From an uncultured Prevotellaceae bacterium (GTDB taxonomy: Bacteria > Bacteroidota > Bacteroidia > Bacteroidales > Bacteroidaceae): a stretch of DNA of 33,199 nt. Below the pieces are notes generated by a model, which was given only the letters and a program-made list of their open reading frames with translations, searched no databases and was not told where the DNA came from. Within the stretch, counting starts at the first letter, position 1. Every line of letters begins with the position of its first letter. The DNA lies in assembly GCA_902761905.1 (NCBI GenBank), contig CACWMK010000035.1:1-33199 (forward strand), in the 5' to 3' direction. This document shows positions 22,686-32,208 of this stretch, piece after piece. The position numbers and the translations under genes are program-made.

Positions 22686-25600
22686 TCATTTAGTGATTTC
22701 GCTTTGGGTGATGTAGTTGCGATCCTTTGGGAAGGAAGTGGGGGTGATTGTGTACTTTTTGCCGTCCTGAAGATTTATGGTAATCTTTTGGAAACGGGGG
22801 GCAGAAAGCATGTAGCGGTCTGTGGCTGGACAGACGGGATAGAAGCCCATCGAGGCAAATACATACCATGCCGACATCTGTCCTGCATCATCGTTGCCAG
22901 AGAGGCCGCCTGGGGTGTCGTTGTACTCTGTGTCGAGGATGTGAGCTATGCGCTGGATGGTCTTTTCGCGCTTGTCGATGTAGCTGTAGAGCCAAGGTAT
23001 CTGATGACATGGTTCGTTGCCGTGCCAATAGCGGACTGAAGTATGCTCGGTGCCTGGAGCCGCTTGCATTGGCAAGAACATCGAGTCGAGTTTGGCTTCG
23101 AACTTATCTTCTCCACCAAGGAAATCAATTAGTCCATCAACATTCTGTGGCACATACCAGGTGTAGTGACAGGTTGCACCCTCTGTGATGTATGACTTGC
23201 GATGGATGAAATCAGTGTTGTTTTCGAAAAGGCCACCATCAGTCTTTTTCTTCGAGATAGCTTTTGGTGCATGGCGACCATCGCAATATCCAGTCTTGGG
23301 ATTGATTACGTTGCGCCAATTCTCCGAGCGACATATCAACTGATTGTAATCGCTCTCCTTGCCTAGTGCCTCGGCCAATTGGGCTACAGCGAAGTCGTCG
23401 AAGGCATATTCCAGTGTGCGAGATGTCTGCTCGTCTTGATGGAAGGCCTCTTTCACTCCATCTTCCAACGGGATGTAGCCATACTTGATATAGCTGTCGA
23501 GTGCACGGCGCCCCATACCATTCTTGTAATCCTCAAAGTTTCCTGGAGTCTCGAAAGCATTCTTGCGCATAGCCTCGTAGGCCTTTTCGTAGTCGAAATC
23601 CCTTATACCTTTTATATATGCATCAGCCAGCACGGCGCTACAATGGTCGCCAATCATTGCTGCTGTGTACGAGTTCCAACAAGGAAAGATGGGAAGCCAT
23701 CCGCCTTCTTCGTACATCGTAACCAGCGATTGCATCATATCTGCCGACTGCTTGGGAGCAATCAGCGTATAAAGTGGATGCAGGGCACGATAAGTATCCC
23801 ACATCGAGAAGTCGCCATAGTACTTTCTTCCTTTTCCTTCGGACAAACGACCGTTGGCAAAAGAAGGGTAACTGCCATCCACATCGCTCATCTCTCTGGG
23901 GAGGAATGAGCAGCGATAGAGTGCGCCATAGAACTGATTGATGCGAGCCACATTCGTATCTTCTACATCGATGGAATGCAGGCGCTCTATCCATTGCAGG
24001 GCCGTCTGGGCCATCATACTGTCAAAATCGTATGCTTCTGCCTCGAAGGCAAAGTTATTATATGCACCCTTTTTAGATGTAAACGATGTGGCTGCTTTAA
24101 GAATGATGGGCTGATTGGCCTTACCATCGAAGGTGAACCAAGCACAAAGGCTGTCGATGCCAGAATCCTTAATGTCATCGTAGGCCTGCAACAGATAATG
24201 GCCCTCGAAACCTGCCTGTTCGCCCCAACCCTGATAGATGCGATGCACAGGGTTGTATCCATAGATGGTCTTGGCCTGATTGTCTATCTCGAGATAGCCC
24301 TCCTTGTAGTCGCTATTATGATTAAGTACTATGTGTATAGGCCCATCCACCTCAGGTGTGATGCGGAAGATGGCTGCGTGACTAGAACCAGTTACCTCTA
24401 GTTTTAGTCGCTCATTAGGCAGACGGACTGCATAGTAGTGAGGATGTGAAACCTCTTGTGAATGCGAGAAGGGTGTAGCTCGCTCTGTGGGCGTTTTGCG
24501 CAGTTTACCGCCAAGTGCAGCAAGGGTAAACGAACCATAATCCTGTGTGCAACCACCTACTATCCAGTGACTGTTGCGGATGCCCTGAAACAGCGAGTCG
24601 GTATAATAATAAGGTGCTATGCACTTCTTTTCTGTATCCTGAGTCTGTGGAGTCCAGAAGTTCTGGCCATTGGGCACGAGTACTGCCGGCAGGGTTTGAC
24701 CGTGCTCCTCAGAACCTTTGCCAAACAGACCTGCTGTCTTAGTATTTGCTGGAGCTGTGCCCACCATTGTGTTCAGAGCATTCAGTTGGCGAAGATGCTC
24801 AAAGTAGTGTATGCGATCAGTCACCTGAGCCTTCAACTCCTTCCAACTCTTAAAGCCTAACGAATGCTCGTTGTGCAACAATTGCACTATCACATCGCCC
24901 TTTGCATTGCGATAGAACACCATCTGCAGATTGGCTGCCATTGGCAGAATCTCGTCCATATAATTGAAATTCTCGCCTCGAAGTTTGATGCCCATTAGCG
25001 TCATCAGACGATAGAGATTAGAGTCATGCCCAAATCGAAGATCAGCCCCTGTGCCTCCACGGGCGATTGCTGCATCTGCCTCAGTCTCAATGCGTTGCCA
25101 AAGTGAGATGGCACTACGTGCTGGTATGCCTTCGTTTTCTATCAGGTCGCCATGAACTATCGTCATGCTGCGATTGTTCTTATTGTAAACTGCCTCTAGT
25201 TCCTCAGGAGTAAAAATGTCGTAGAGCGACACATTCAGCTCTACATCCTGCATGTCTGATGCGATGGTATGCAGTTCTGTGAGCAGTTTTGTGTGCTCAG
25301 CAACTTTTGATGGATCTACGAAAAGTGCTTTGATGAATCTGTCTGGTGATATCATCAATGGTACATTGGTACGATTCTCGTGCGCTTTCTCTTCTTGCGA
25401 AGTGTAAGCTATCCACGCCATATCTTCTTCGCGGGTAATAGGTATTAGGTGTTGGATGTTGGATAATTGTTTGAGTTCATCCACAAAGTTCTCCATACTC
25501 ACCTTACATCTGTTTACGGTACTGCTGTGGGCTGTAAGATGAGCATCCTTTGTAAACAACTTGGGGAAGTTCTGGTACATTCTGCGTGCTATGCCGCGAT

Positions 25601-25952
25601 GTTGACGAGCACCAAGAGCTGTCAGTTGTCCACCATTGCCTTTGGCGTTTTTCCATATCTTGGCCAAGCGTTTCTTTACGCTTTTGCCAAGTGGAGTCAA
25701 GTTTTTCTGATCCTCAAAATGCTGATTCACCCAAGTGTATCTGGCATCGCTGGTGAGCCATCGCGAACCATGTCGGCCATAGTGCGAAATGTAAAATGGC
25801 TCATAACCTGCTGGTGCTGACAGCAGTTGAGGCTTATCTGTGCCCGACTCTATGGGATAGGCATAATACACGCCACCCATCTGCTCTGGCGATTTCTGCG
25901 CAAAGGCCTGGGTGCATACAAATACTAAGGTAGCTAGCAGTAGTTTCTTCAT
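22686..25952 (-). CDS. Histidine acid phosphatase-GH92 alpha-mannosidase fusion
   Basis: This 1088-residue secreted protein (signal MKKLLLATLVFVCTQAFAQ) combines two enzymes. Residues about 25-430 are a branch-2 histidine phosphatase (phytase/MINPP-like). R60-H61-G62-S63-R64 (HYGRHGSRW) gives the phosphohistidine motif, and H309-D310 (RFGHDSN) the general acid. Residues about 460-1085 are GH92 exo-alpha-mannosidase: WDTYRALHPLYTLI, NEPCHQIPWLYSYID and SGNDDAGQMSAWYVF (D1021, D1022; catalytic-base region). The usual GH92 N-terminal PFIGT...PFGM motif is replaced by VGGCTQDYGSFTLAALGG. Both active-site motifs are intact, so removal of phosphate and mannose from one glycan is conceivable. It is 4 bp downstream of another GH92 gene. 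Confidence 0.88.
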   Translation of the reverse strand: MKKLLLATLVFVCTQAFAQKSPEQMGGVYYAYPIESGTDKPQLLSAPAGYEPFYISHYGRHGSRWLTSDARYTWVNQHFEDQKNLTPLGKSVKKRLAKIWKNAKGNGGQLTALGARQHRGIARRMYQNFPKLFTKDAHLTAHSSTVNRCKVSMENFVDELKQLSNIQHLIPITREEDMAWIAYTSQEEKAHENRTNVPLMISPDRFIKALFVDPSKVAEHTKLLTELHTIASDMQDVELNVSLYDIFTPEELEAVYNKNNRSMTIVHGDLIENEGIPARSAISLWQRIETEADAAIARGGTGADLRFGHDSNLYRLMTLMGIKLRGENFNYMDEILPMAANLQMVFYRNAKGDVIVQLLHNEHSLGFKSWKELKAQVTDRIHYFEHLRQLNALNTMVGTAPANTKTAGLFGKGSEEHGQTLPAVLVPNGQNFWTPQTQDTEKKCIAPYYYTDSLFQGIRNSHWIVGGCTQDYGSFTLAALGGKLRKTPTERATPFSHSQEVSHPHYYAVRLPNERLKLEVTGSSHAAIFRITPEVDGPIHIVLNHNSDYKEGYLEIDNQAKTIYGYNPVHRIYQGWGEQAGFEGHYLLQAYDDIKDSGIDSLCAWFTFDGKANQPIILKAATSFTSKKGAYNNFAFEAEAYDFDSMMAQTALQWIERLHSIDVEDTNVARINQFYGALYRCSFLPREMSDVDGSYPSFANGRLSEGKGRKYYGDFSMWDTYRALHPLYTLIAPKQSADMMQSLVTMYEEGGWLPIFPCWNSYTAAMIGDHCSAVLADAYIKGIRDFDYEKAYEAMRKNAFETPGNFEDYKNGMGRRALDSYIKYGYIPLEDGVKEAFHQDEQTSRTLEYAFDDFAVAQLAEALGKESDYNQLICRSENWRNVINPKTGYCDGRHAPKAISKKKTDGGLFENNTDFIHRKSYITEGATCHYTWYVPQNVDGLIDFLGGEDKFEAKLDSMFLPMQAAPGTEHTSVRYWHGNEPCHQIPWLYSYIDKREKTIQRIAHILDTEYNDTPGGLSGNDDAGQMSAWYVFASMGFYPVCPATDRYMLSAPRFQKITINLQDGKKYTITPTSFPKDRNYITQSEITK

Positions 25953-25956
25953 ATCC

Positions 25957-28572
25957 TTATTCGTCTATTGTCCAATCTATTCCAAGTGGGTTGTGACGCA
26001 TCTCCACTACCAATGGCAGGTTGTCGTCGCACTTAATCCACATCTCTGTACGGTCGATATCAGCCATCACATGTAGTGTTACATCCGATCTGTCTACCAA
26101 TCTCCAGGTTATACCATCGTAGATGGTCACACCCGTCTGTTCCAACTCTCTGAATGCCTTGCAAGAGATAAAGGCGAAAGTACCTTTGGCATCGTAGATA
26201 GCACCATCGGCAGATGGCATCTCCCAACAGAATCCGTTACCATTCTCCACGACGGCGCGTGGGATTCTGTAGGTAGCCTCCTTACAGGTTGCTATCAGCA
26301 TGTCGCCTTGCCATCCGTAGGTTAATGGCCAAGTGCGGAACTGCTTGTTGAGTGTAAAGCTGATGGCCGCTTTGAGCGATGGGGTAGTCTTTGAGTTGTT
26401 TCCTACTGAGAAACAGGTTGTTTCTACGGGCGAAACAGTTTGTTTCTCCGTTGGTAACAGATTGTTTCCCTCCTTGATACTCTTGTTGGAAACGTAGAAC
26501 ACCAGTTTGCCGCCTTTCATCAGGTCGGCATGCTCCAGTCGCGCATCGCTCAGCAGTTTGCCATTCAGCGTCACTTTCTCAAAGTGAGTGCCTTTGCCCT
26601 TCACCGTCGCATGCAGCGATTTGCCATTAGATAGCTGCATGGTCCAGTCCGTAATCAGTGGTGTGTGCAGCAGATAGTAACTCTGACCTGCGTTAGGATA
26701 GAGTCCCATCATGTGGAAAGCCAACCACGACGACATAGCTCCGCTATCGTCGTTGCCTGGCAGGCCGTCGGGCTTATCGTTATAGTTCTGGGTGATAATC
26801 TGGCGAACACGGTCAGAGGTAAGATCAGGGCGACCTATCCAGTGATATAGACATGGGGTGAGGAACGATGGTTCATTGCCCACGTTGTAACGTTTGCGAT
26901 CGAAGAACATATCCAGTCGCTTGCGGAATGTCTCTGCTCCACCACAAGCTTCAATCAGTCCTGGTACATCGTGTGGAATGCTCAATGAGTATTCTGCTGA
27001 TAATGCCTCGTAGAAGAATGTGCTCCACCAAGGCAGATACCAAGGTGCAACCTTGGTGATAGGTGTATATGGTATCAGCGGATGATAAACCTTAGACTTG
27101 CCCCAGGGCACAGAGTCGAGCCAGCGACCTTGTGTGTCCTTAGGCATGATGTAACCTTTCACGTCGTCCCACTCGTAATCTGCACGCCAAAGATTCTTCC
27201 AGTTCTGCGATTGGCGCAGGTAGCGATCGTAGACGTCCATTCTGCCTAATCCCTTGGCAACCAGTGCGATACAGTAGTCATTGTAGGCATACTCGATGGT
27301 GCGAGTGCCTGCGCGGTCGATGCCGTAGGGCAGATAGCCATACTTCAGGTATTCGTGTAGTCCGCCTCGTCCATGCTTCTCGTGGTCGGCCCCTGGGTCA
27401 ACCTCAGCATCCTTCAGCATAGCTTCGAGAGCAAAATCGTAGTCGATGCCCTCAACACCTTTGGCAAAGGCATCGGCTATTACCACCTCAGCATTCGATC
27501 CGCCTTGGGTTCGTCCGTTGCAGTCGCCACTACGTGCATCGGGCATGTAACCCTCTCGTTTATAGATGTTTAGCAGCGAGTTTACTATCTCAGCCTCGCG
27601 CTTAGGATCAATCAGCGTGATGAGTGGCGAAGAGGAGCGATAGGTGTCCCAGATGGCGTAGTAGTCATCGTAGTATGGGCGCTCTGTCCACTTGGGGTTC
27701 TCGCCTGATTTATCCACAGGCATTATCATTGTGTGATAAAGTGCTGTGTAGAACATGCGCTTATCAGTATCAGTACCTTTTATCTGTATGCGACTCAAAA
27801 GCGCCTCCCAACAGGTTCTAAGTTGAGCCAGCTGTGTGTCAAAGTCGCAAGCAGGAATATTGCGTTTGGCCTGTTGCTCGCTAACATACGATATGCCCAC
27901 CTTTATATTAAGTAAGGTGTCAGCAAACTCCACGATGTTTTCGCTCTTCTGCTTGAATGGCTTGTCGCTTAGCATACAGAAATACACAGTATATGCATCG
28001 CCATTATTCCATCCACCACGAACGCGAGAATAGCCACGAACCTCGTAGTCACTAACTATCTCAATCTCGCCACCAATAAACTGTTGCTGTTCGCGAAGAT
28101 CAGGTACAGGGTTCTTGCCAAGATAGTGTGTGGCATCGATAAGCAGTGAACCGCTCTTGGGATAGTGTATGCGATAGAAGGCACAACGATCAGAAGTGGT
28201 GATCTCTGTACGAATGCCACTCTCGAATGTAGTGGCGTAATATCCCAGTGCAAACTCTTCGTTAGTACGCTTTTGGGGTTTTTCGCCAGGTTGTATCAGG
28301 ATATTGCCATACTTCTGTCCACCACCAGTACCGCTAACGTGAGTCTGCGAAAATCCTGTCACTACTTCAGGCATCTTGGCCCATCCGGCATTGGGCTTAA
28401 CGGTACAATCAGGACCAGGTTTACACATACCAAACGGCATCGACGGACCAGGGAATGTTCTGCCCACACCCTCGCTACCAATACGTGGATCGACGTGCTG
28501 CCATACATCTGCTAAGCCTGCCATCGAACAAAGCAGCAGGCATGCGGTTAAAACGCTTGTTTTTAGTTTCAT
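25957..28572 (-). CDS. GH92 alpha-mannosidase with C-terminal extension
   Basis: The 871-residue product starts MKLKTSVLTACLLLCSMAGLA, a signal peptide. GH92 hallmarks in order: VDPRIGSEGVGRTFPGPSMP with PFGMCKPGPD, GFSQTHVSGTGGGQ, WDTYRSSSPLITLI, NEPSFLTPCLY and LPGNDDSGAMSSWLAF (D608, D609; general base region). These enzymes are calcium-dependent inverting exo-alpha-mannosidases. GH92 ends near residue 695; residues about 705-871 form an extra beta-rich domain I do not recognise. The frame is open to 28647, but that stretch carries the promoter and does not encode a signal peptide. It is the first gene of the GH92 operon and is predicted to be leaderless. Confidence 0.9.
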   Translation of the reverse strand: MKLKTSVLTACLLLCSMAGLADVWQHVDPRIGSEGVGRTFPGPSMPFGMCKPGPDCTVKPNAGWAKMPEVVTGFSQTHVSGTGGGQKYGNILIQPGEKPQKRTNEEFALGYYATTFESGIRTEITTSDRCAFYRIHYPKSGSLLIDATHYLGKNPVPDLREQQQFIGGEIEIVSDYEVRGYSRVRGGWNNGDAYTVYFCMLSDKPFKQKSENIVEFADTLLNIKVGISYVSEQQAKRNIPACDFDTQLAQLRTCWEALLSRIQIKGTDTDKRMFYTALYHTMIMPVDKSGENPKWTERPYYDDYYAIWDTYRSSSPLITLIDPKREAEIVNSLLNIYKREGYMPDARSGDCNGRTQGGSNAEVVIADAFAKGVEGIDYDFALEAMLKDAEVDPGADHEKHGRGGLHEYLKYGYLPYGIDRAGTRTIEYAYNDYCIALVAKGLGRMDVYDRYLRQSQNWKNLWRADYEWDDVKGYIMPKDTQGRWLDSVPWGKSKVYHPLIPYTPITKVAPWYLPWWSTFFYEALSAEYSLSIPHDVPGLIEACGGAETFRKRLDMFFDRKRYNVGNEPSFLTPCLYHWIGRPDLTSDRVRQIITQNYNDKPDGLPGNDDSGAMSSWLAFHMMGLYPNAGQSYYLLHTPLITDWTMQLSNGKSLHATVKGKGTHFEKVTLNGKLLSDARLEHADLMKGGKLVFYVSNKSIKEGNNLLPTEKQTVSPVETTCFSVGNNSKTTPSLKAAISFTLNKQFRTWPLTYGWQGDMLIATCKEATYRIPRAVVENGNGFCWEMPSADGAIYDAKGTFAFISCKAFRELEQTGVTIYDGITWRLVDRSDVTLHVMADIDRTEMWIKCDDNLPLVVEMRHNPLGIDWTIDE

Positions 28573-28576
28573 GCAG

Positions 28577-28608
28577 CAAAGATACGAATAAGCGGGGAAA
28601 ATACCAAA
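28577..28608 (-). promoter_or_regulatory. Complete -33/-7 promoter of the GH92 operon
   Basis: The minus strand has TTTG (28605-28608), a 20-nt spacer and TATCTTTG (28577-28584), the full Bacteroidota consensus. Only four bases separate the box from the ATG at 28572, so the likely start nucleotide is at or next to the A of the ATG. Confidence 0.85.
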
Positions 28609-28613
28609 TTTTT

Positions 28614-28644
28614 TTTGTGTTTTCAAGATTTTCTTGTATCTTTG
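28614..28644 (+). promoter_or_regulatory. Complete -33/-7 promoter of the queC operon
   Basis: TTTG (28614-28617), a 19-nt spacer and TATCTTTG (28637-28644) match the Bacteroidota consensus. Its -33 box is 5 bp from that of the divergent GH92 promoter. The leader to the queC ATG would be about 13 nt with no Shine-Dalgarno or preQ1-type riboswitch. Confidence 0.85.
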
Positions 28645-28661
28645 CAACCAAAGTTAGAAAT

Positions 28662-29318
28662 ATGATGAAGGACTGTATATTGATTCTAAGCGGTGGACTT
28701 GACTCAACCACCTTGTTATACGACTATAAGGACCGCATTGCTCTGGCCATTTCGTTTGATTATGGCAGCAATCACAATGCAAAGGAGATACCCTTTGCCC
28801 GCATGCATTGCGAGCGATTGGGCATAAAGCATCTGGTCATCCCCCTGGAGTTTATGGGACAGTACTTCCGCAGTTCGCTGCTTTCTGGCGACGATGCTAT
28901 ACCAGAGGGACACTATGCCGATGAGAACATGAAGTCGACAGTAGTGCCTTTCCGCAATGGCATCATGCTGGCCGTAGCCACAGGAATGGCAGAATCAAAC
29001 AATCTGCAGTATGTGATGATGGCCAATCATGGAGGCGATCACACCATCTATCCAGACTGTCGCCCTGAGTTTGTCGATGCATTCGATCAAGCAGCCCATG
29101 CTGGAACATATAATGGTGTGAGACTGCTCTCGCCCTATTGCAATATGACCAAGGGCCAGATAGCCGCTAGAGGTAAGCAGCTTGGCATCGATTATGCCGA
29201 AACCTGGTCGTGCTATCGAGGTGGCGACAGGCATTGCGGCAAGTGTGGCACTTGCGTTGAGCGCAAAGAAGCACTGGCCGCTGCAGGAATAGATGACCCA
29301 ACAGAATACGAAGATTAA
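28662..29318 (+). CDS. queC: 7-cyano-7-deazaguanine synthase
   Basis: QueC makes preQ0 from carboxydeazaguanine, ammonia and ATP in queuosine synthesis. The 218 residues contain the PP-loop SGGLDSTTLLYD (S10-D14), FDYGSNH, VPFRNGIML and the zinc-binding set CYRGGDRHCGKCGTC near the C-terminus. Length is normal. ATG 28662 is followed by a second ATG at 28665; either may be used. The frame is open further upstream, but the promoter lies there. Other queuosine genes are not in this window. It heads a plus-strand run, with the binding-protein gene 6 bp downstream. Confidence 0.95.
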   Translation: MMKDCILILSGGLDSTTLLYDYKDRIALAISFDYGSNHNAKEIPFARMHCERLGIKHLVIPLEFMGQYFRSSLLSGDDAIPEGHYADENMKSTVVPFRNGIMLAVATGMAESNNLQYVMMANHGGDHTIYPDCRPEFVDAFDQAAHAGTYNGVRLLSPYCNMTKGQIAARGKQLGIDYAETWSCYRGGDRHCGKCGTCVERKEALAAAGIDDPTEYED

Positions 29319-29324
29319 AAGAAT

Positions 29325-30275
29325 ATGAAGGAAAAATTACTAATACTATCACTACTACTAACGGTATGTTTGCCCATAGCGGCACAGAATGCTGCCAACA
29401 AGTTTATCTTTACGCCTCAGTGGACTGCCCATGCCCAGTTTGCTGGTTACTACGTGGCCAAGGAGAAGGGATTCTATAAGCAGGCAGGTCTGGATGTCGA
29501 CATAATACATCCCTCAGTATCGCAGACTGCTATGAACCGTCTTCAGAATCGCGAGAGTCAGGCCACTACGCTTCAGCTATGTCAGGCCATGGAGCTTATT
29601 GATAATGGAATCCCCTTGGTAAACATCCTGCAGACATCGATGAACAATGGTACTGTTATCGTGTCGCGTCGCGATAAGGACCCGCTAACCCAGCGTGGAG
29701 CACGTGTTGGTATGTGGCACGCAGGGTTCAGCCAGATTCCCATTTGTATGAGTATCAAGGAGAAACTAAACTACAAGTGGATACGTTTCACCTCGAATGT
29801 CGACCTGTTTCTTAAGGGCGCCATCGATGGCACTCTGGCTATGAGCTACAACGAGTACTACCAACTGATGCAGATGGGATTCACGTTTACTGAAAAGAAC
29901 GTGTATCGTTTCTGCGATCATGGTTACAATATCCAGGAGGATGGCGTATATATGCGTCGCGACTATTACGAGACACATAAGGACCAGGCTCGCAAGTTTG
30001 CCCAGGCCAGCAAGAAGGGTTGGGAGTGGGCCGCAGAGCATCAGGAGGAGACACTCGACATAGTAATGAAATATGTACGCGAGAACCATATCACCACCAA
30101 TCGTGTGCTACAGCGACTGATGCTGAAGGAAGTGCTGCGACTGCAGGTAGACCAGAAGTCGAAGAAACGCGAGTTCCGTCTGCGTCCTGATATGGTGAAG
30201 TTTGCAAGCAAGCTGATGAAGGAGTGTCAGCTGCTGAAGAACGATGTAACTTACGATCAACTGATAGCTGATTAG
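29325..30275 (+). CDS. NMT1/THI5-like periplasmic substrate-binding protein
   Basis: The 316-residue protein has a signal peptide (MKEKLLILSLLLTVCLPIAAQ). It matches the NMT1/THI5-like (ThiY/SsuA) type of ABC substrate-binding protein: FTPQWTAHAQFAGYYVAKEK, GFYKQAGLDVDI and a later VGMWHAGFSQIPICMS hinge strand. Relatives bind pyrimidine thiamine precursors or other small organics; the ligand is not known here. No lipobox cysteine is present, so it should be soluble. No permease or ATPase gene is adjacent, and it sits 4 bp before a membrane phosphatase gene. A role as ligand-presenting partner of the Cache sensors is my inference; a remotely encoded transporter is the alternative. Confidence 0.82.
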   Translation: MKEKLLILSLLLTVCLPIAAQNAANKFIFTPQWTAHAQFAGYYVAKEKGFYKQAGLDVDIIHPSVSQTAMNRLQNRESQATTLQLCQAMELIDNGIPLVNILQTSMNNGTVIVSRRDKDPLTQRGARVGMWHAGFSQIPICMSIKEKLNYKWIRFTSNVDLFLKGAIDGTLAMSYNEYYQLMQMGFTFTEKNVYRFCDHGYNIQEDGVYMRRDYYETHKDQARKFAQASKKGWEWAAEHQEETLDIVMKYVRENHITTNRVLQRLMLKEVLRLQVDQKSKKREFRLRPDMVKFASKLMKECQLLKNDVTYDQLIAD

Positions 30276-30279
30276 GCGT

Positions 30280-32208
30280 ATGAGAATCCCAATGAGAAGC
30301 TATATCCGCCGCTCACTATCCAGGAGACTTAGTCTTCTGATAGTGCTTATCGCTACAATTATCTTTGTGGCGGCATTGGGATTTATGTTTGTTGAGTCGC
30401 GCAAAGCCGTCCGCGAAGAGGCTATCAGTAGTGCTACTGAGACGCTCGATAACACTGTACTGCGTGTAAACAGTCTGTTGGATCGTGTGGTCATCGCCAC
30501 AGACAACTTTGAGTGGTTGCCTGCCCGACATCTCAACACTCCTGATTCGATGTTCACCTATTCAGCACGAATACTTAGGTGCAATCCTGACCTTAATGGT
30601 TGTTCGATATCATTCGAGCCCGACCTCTTTAAGGATAAGGGCCGTTATTTCTCTGCCTACAGCTACAACAATCATGGTACAATCGAAACCACTCAGGAGG
30701 GTAACGAACAATACGAGTACTTCTACTTCGACTGGTATCAGATGGCTAAGCTGCTTGACTATCCTGTGTGGACAGAACCTTTTGTCGACTACAACCCTGA
30801 AGCCGTCTATACTAAGGAGGTAATAGCATCGTATTGCAAACCGCTTAGGGATAACGATGGAAACTATGTAGGTACGATATCTACTGATATTTCGCTAGAA
30901 TGGTTGTCGAAGACAATCTCTGAGGTTAAGCCATATCCCAATTCGTATAGTATTATGATAGGTGCAGGTGGTACATTCTTTGTTCATCCTGACTCCACCA
31001 AACTCTTCAACGAGACAATTTTTACTCCCACACTAGAAAAGCCAGATACAGCCCTTACAGCCCTTGGTCATGCCATGCAGCGTGGCGAAACGGGCGTGCG
31101 ACAGCTTATGTTCGAGGGACAGGACTGCTATGTGTTCTATAAGGCACTAGGCTCTACAGGATGGAGTGTTGCTATCGTATGTCCTGAGAGTGACATCTTT
31201 GGAGGTTACAATCGATTGTATAGAATCGTTATCGCCATCGTGATACTTGGATTGATAGTGATGCTGTTTGTGTTCAGTCGCATCATTGGTCACGAACTGA
31301 AACCTCTGCACACACTGGCACTCCAGGCCGAGACTATCGCCTCAGGCCAGTTCGACAAGACTCTGCCTAAGGATAAGCGTATCGACGAGATAGGCTCGCT
31401 TAACCATACGTTTAGCAACATGCAGCACTCGTTGGTTAACTTTATCGAGGAGCTTAAGAGTACAACAGCCATGAAGGCCACTATCGAGAGTGAGCTTAAG
31501 GTGGCTAGCGACATCCAGATGGGTTTGATTCCCAGAGTGTTCCCACCATTCCCACATCGTCAGGATATCGACCTCTATGCATCGATGACACCAGCCAAGG
31601 AGGTAGGCGGCGACCTGTACGATTACTTCCTGCAGGACGAGCGGCTATACTTCTGCATAGGCGATGTGTCAGGCAAGGGTATCCCTGCGTCTATGTTTAT
31701 GGCCATCACTCGCAATTTGTTCCGTATCATCGCACAACAGAATCGTGCTCCTTGGGAGGTGGCTACGCAGATTAACTCATTCCTTACCAGGGATAATGAG
31801 CAGAGCATGTTTGTAACCATGTTTATTGGTATGATCGATCTGCGCAAGGGTCTGATGGAGTTCTGTAACTGTGGCCATAATGCACCAATACTCGATGGCA
31901 AGTTCCTTGAGGCTAAGGATACCAACCAGCCTCTTGGTCTCTGGGAGAGCAAGGCATTTGTGGGCGAAGTTATCGAGGATATTCGCGACAAGCAGTTGCT
32001 GCTTTATACTGACGGTTTGAACGAGGCCGAGAATCAGCAGCAAGAACGCTTGGGCGACGAGCGCCTGCTGGAATTGATGCAGGATTCAACCCATCTCAGT
32101 TCTGAGGAGGTTGTAACCAAACTCAAAGCCGCTGTTATCAATCATCGTGCTGGTGCTGAGCCCAACGACGATCTAACATTATTATGTCTGTCAATCAAAT
32201 CGCTATGA
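30280..32208 (+). CDS. Membrane sensor phosphatase: Cache-like, HAMP, SpoIIE/PP2C
   Basis: This 642-residue protein is a RsbU/SpoIIE-like serine phosphatase. Membrane span 1 is residues about 18-38 (LLIVLIATIIFVAALGFMFV) and span 2 about 316-333 (IVIAIVILGLIVMLFVF). Between lies a large double-Cache-type extracytoplasmic sensor with YPVWTEPFVDYNPE and TISTDISLEWL. HAMP follows (RIIGHELKPLHTLA), then a linker helix and the PP2C domain with D445 (VGGDLYDYF), D462 (GDVSGKG) and D578 (LYTDGLNE) as metal ligands. Known relatives dephosphorylate STAS anti-sigma antagonists. It is preceded by a binding-protein gene at 4 bp and overlaps a paralogue by 4 bp. All catalytic acids are present. Confidence 0.93.
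   Translation: MRIPMRSYIRRSLSRRLSLLIVLIATIIFVAALGFMFVESRKAVREEAISSATETLDNTVLRVNSLLDRVVIATDNFEWLPARHLNTPDSMFTYSARILRCNPDLNGCSISFEPDLFKDKGRYFSAYSYNNHGTIETTQEGNEQYEYFYFDWYQMAKLLDYPVWTEPFVDYNPEAVYTKEVIASYCKPLRDNDGNYVGTISTDISLEWLSKTISEVKPYPNSYSIMIGAGGTFFVHPDSTKLFNETIFTPTLEKPDTALTALGHAMQRGETGVRQLMFEGQDCYVFYKALGSTGWSVAIVCPESDIFGGYNRLYRIVIAIVILGLIVMLFVFSRIIGHELKPLHTLALQAETIASGQFDKTLPKDKRIDEIGSLNHTFSNMQHSLVNFIEELKSTTAMKATIESELKVASDIQMGLIPRVFPPFPHRQDIDLYASMTPAKEVGGDLYDYFLQDERLYFCIGDVSGKGIPASMFMAITRNLFRIIAQQNRAPWEVATQINSFLTRDNEQSMFVTMFIGMIDLRKGLMEFCNCGHNAPILDGKFLEAKDTNQPLGLWESKAFVGEVIEDIRDKQLLLYTDGLNEAENQQQERLGDERLLELMQDSTHLSSEEVVTKLKAAVINHRAGAEPNDDLTLLCLSIKSL

Noticed and set aside
28573-28647. Upstream extension of the second GH92 protein by 25 residues
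   Set aside because: The extension would bury the signal peptide behind a charged segment, and the region contains a complete -33/-7 promoter.
28645-28661. preQ1 riboswitch upstream of queC
   Set aside because: The predicted leader is only about 13 nt, too short for any known preQ1 aptamer.
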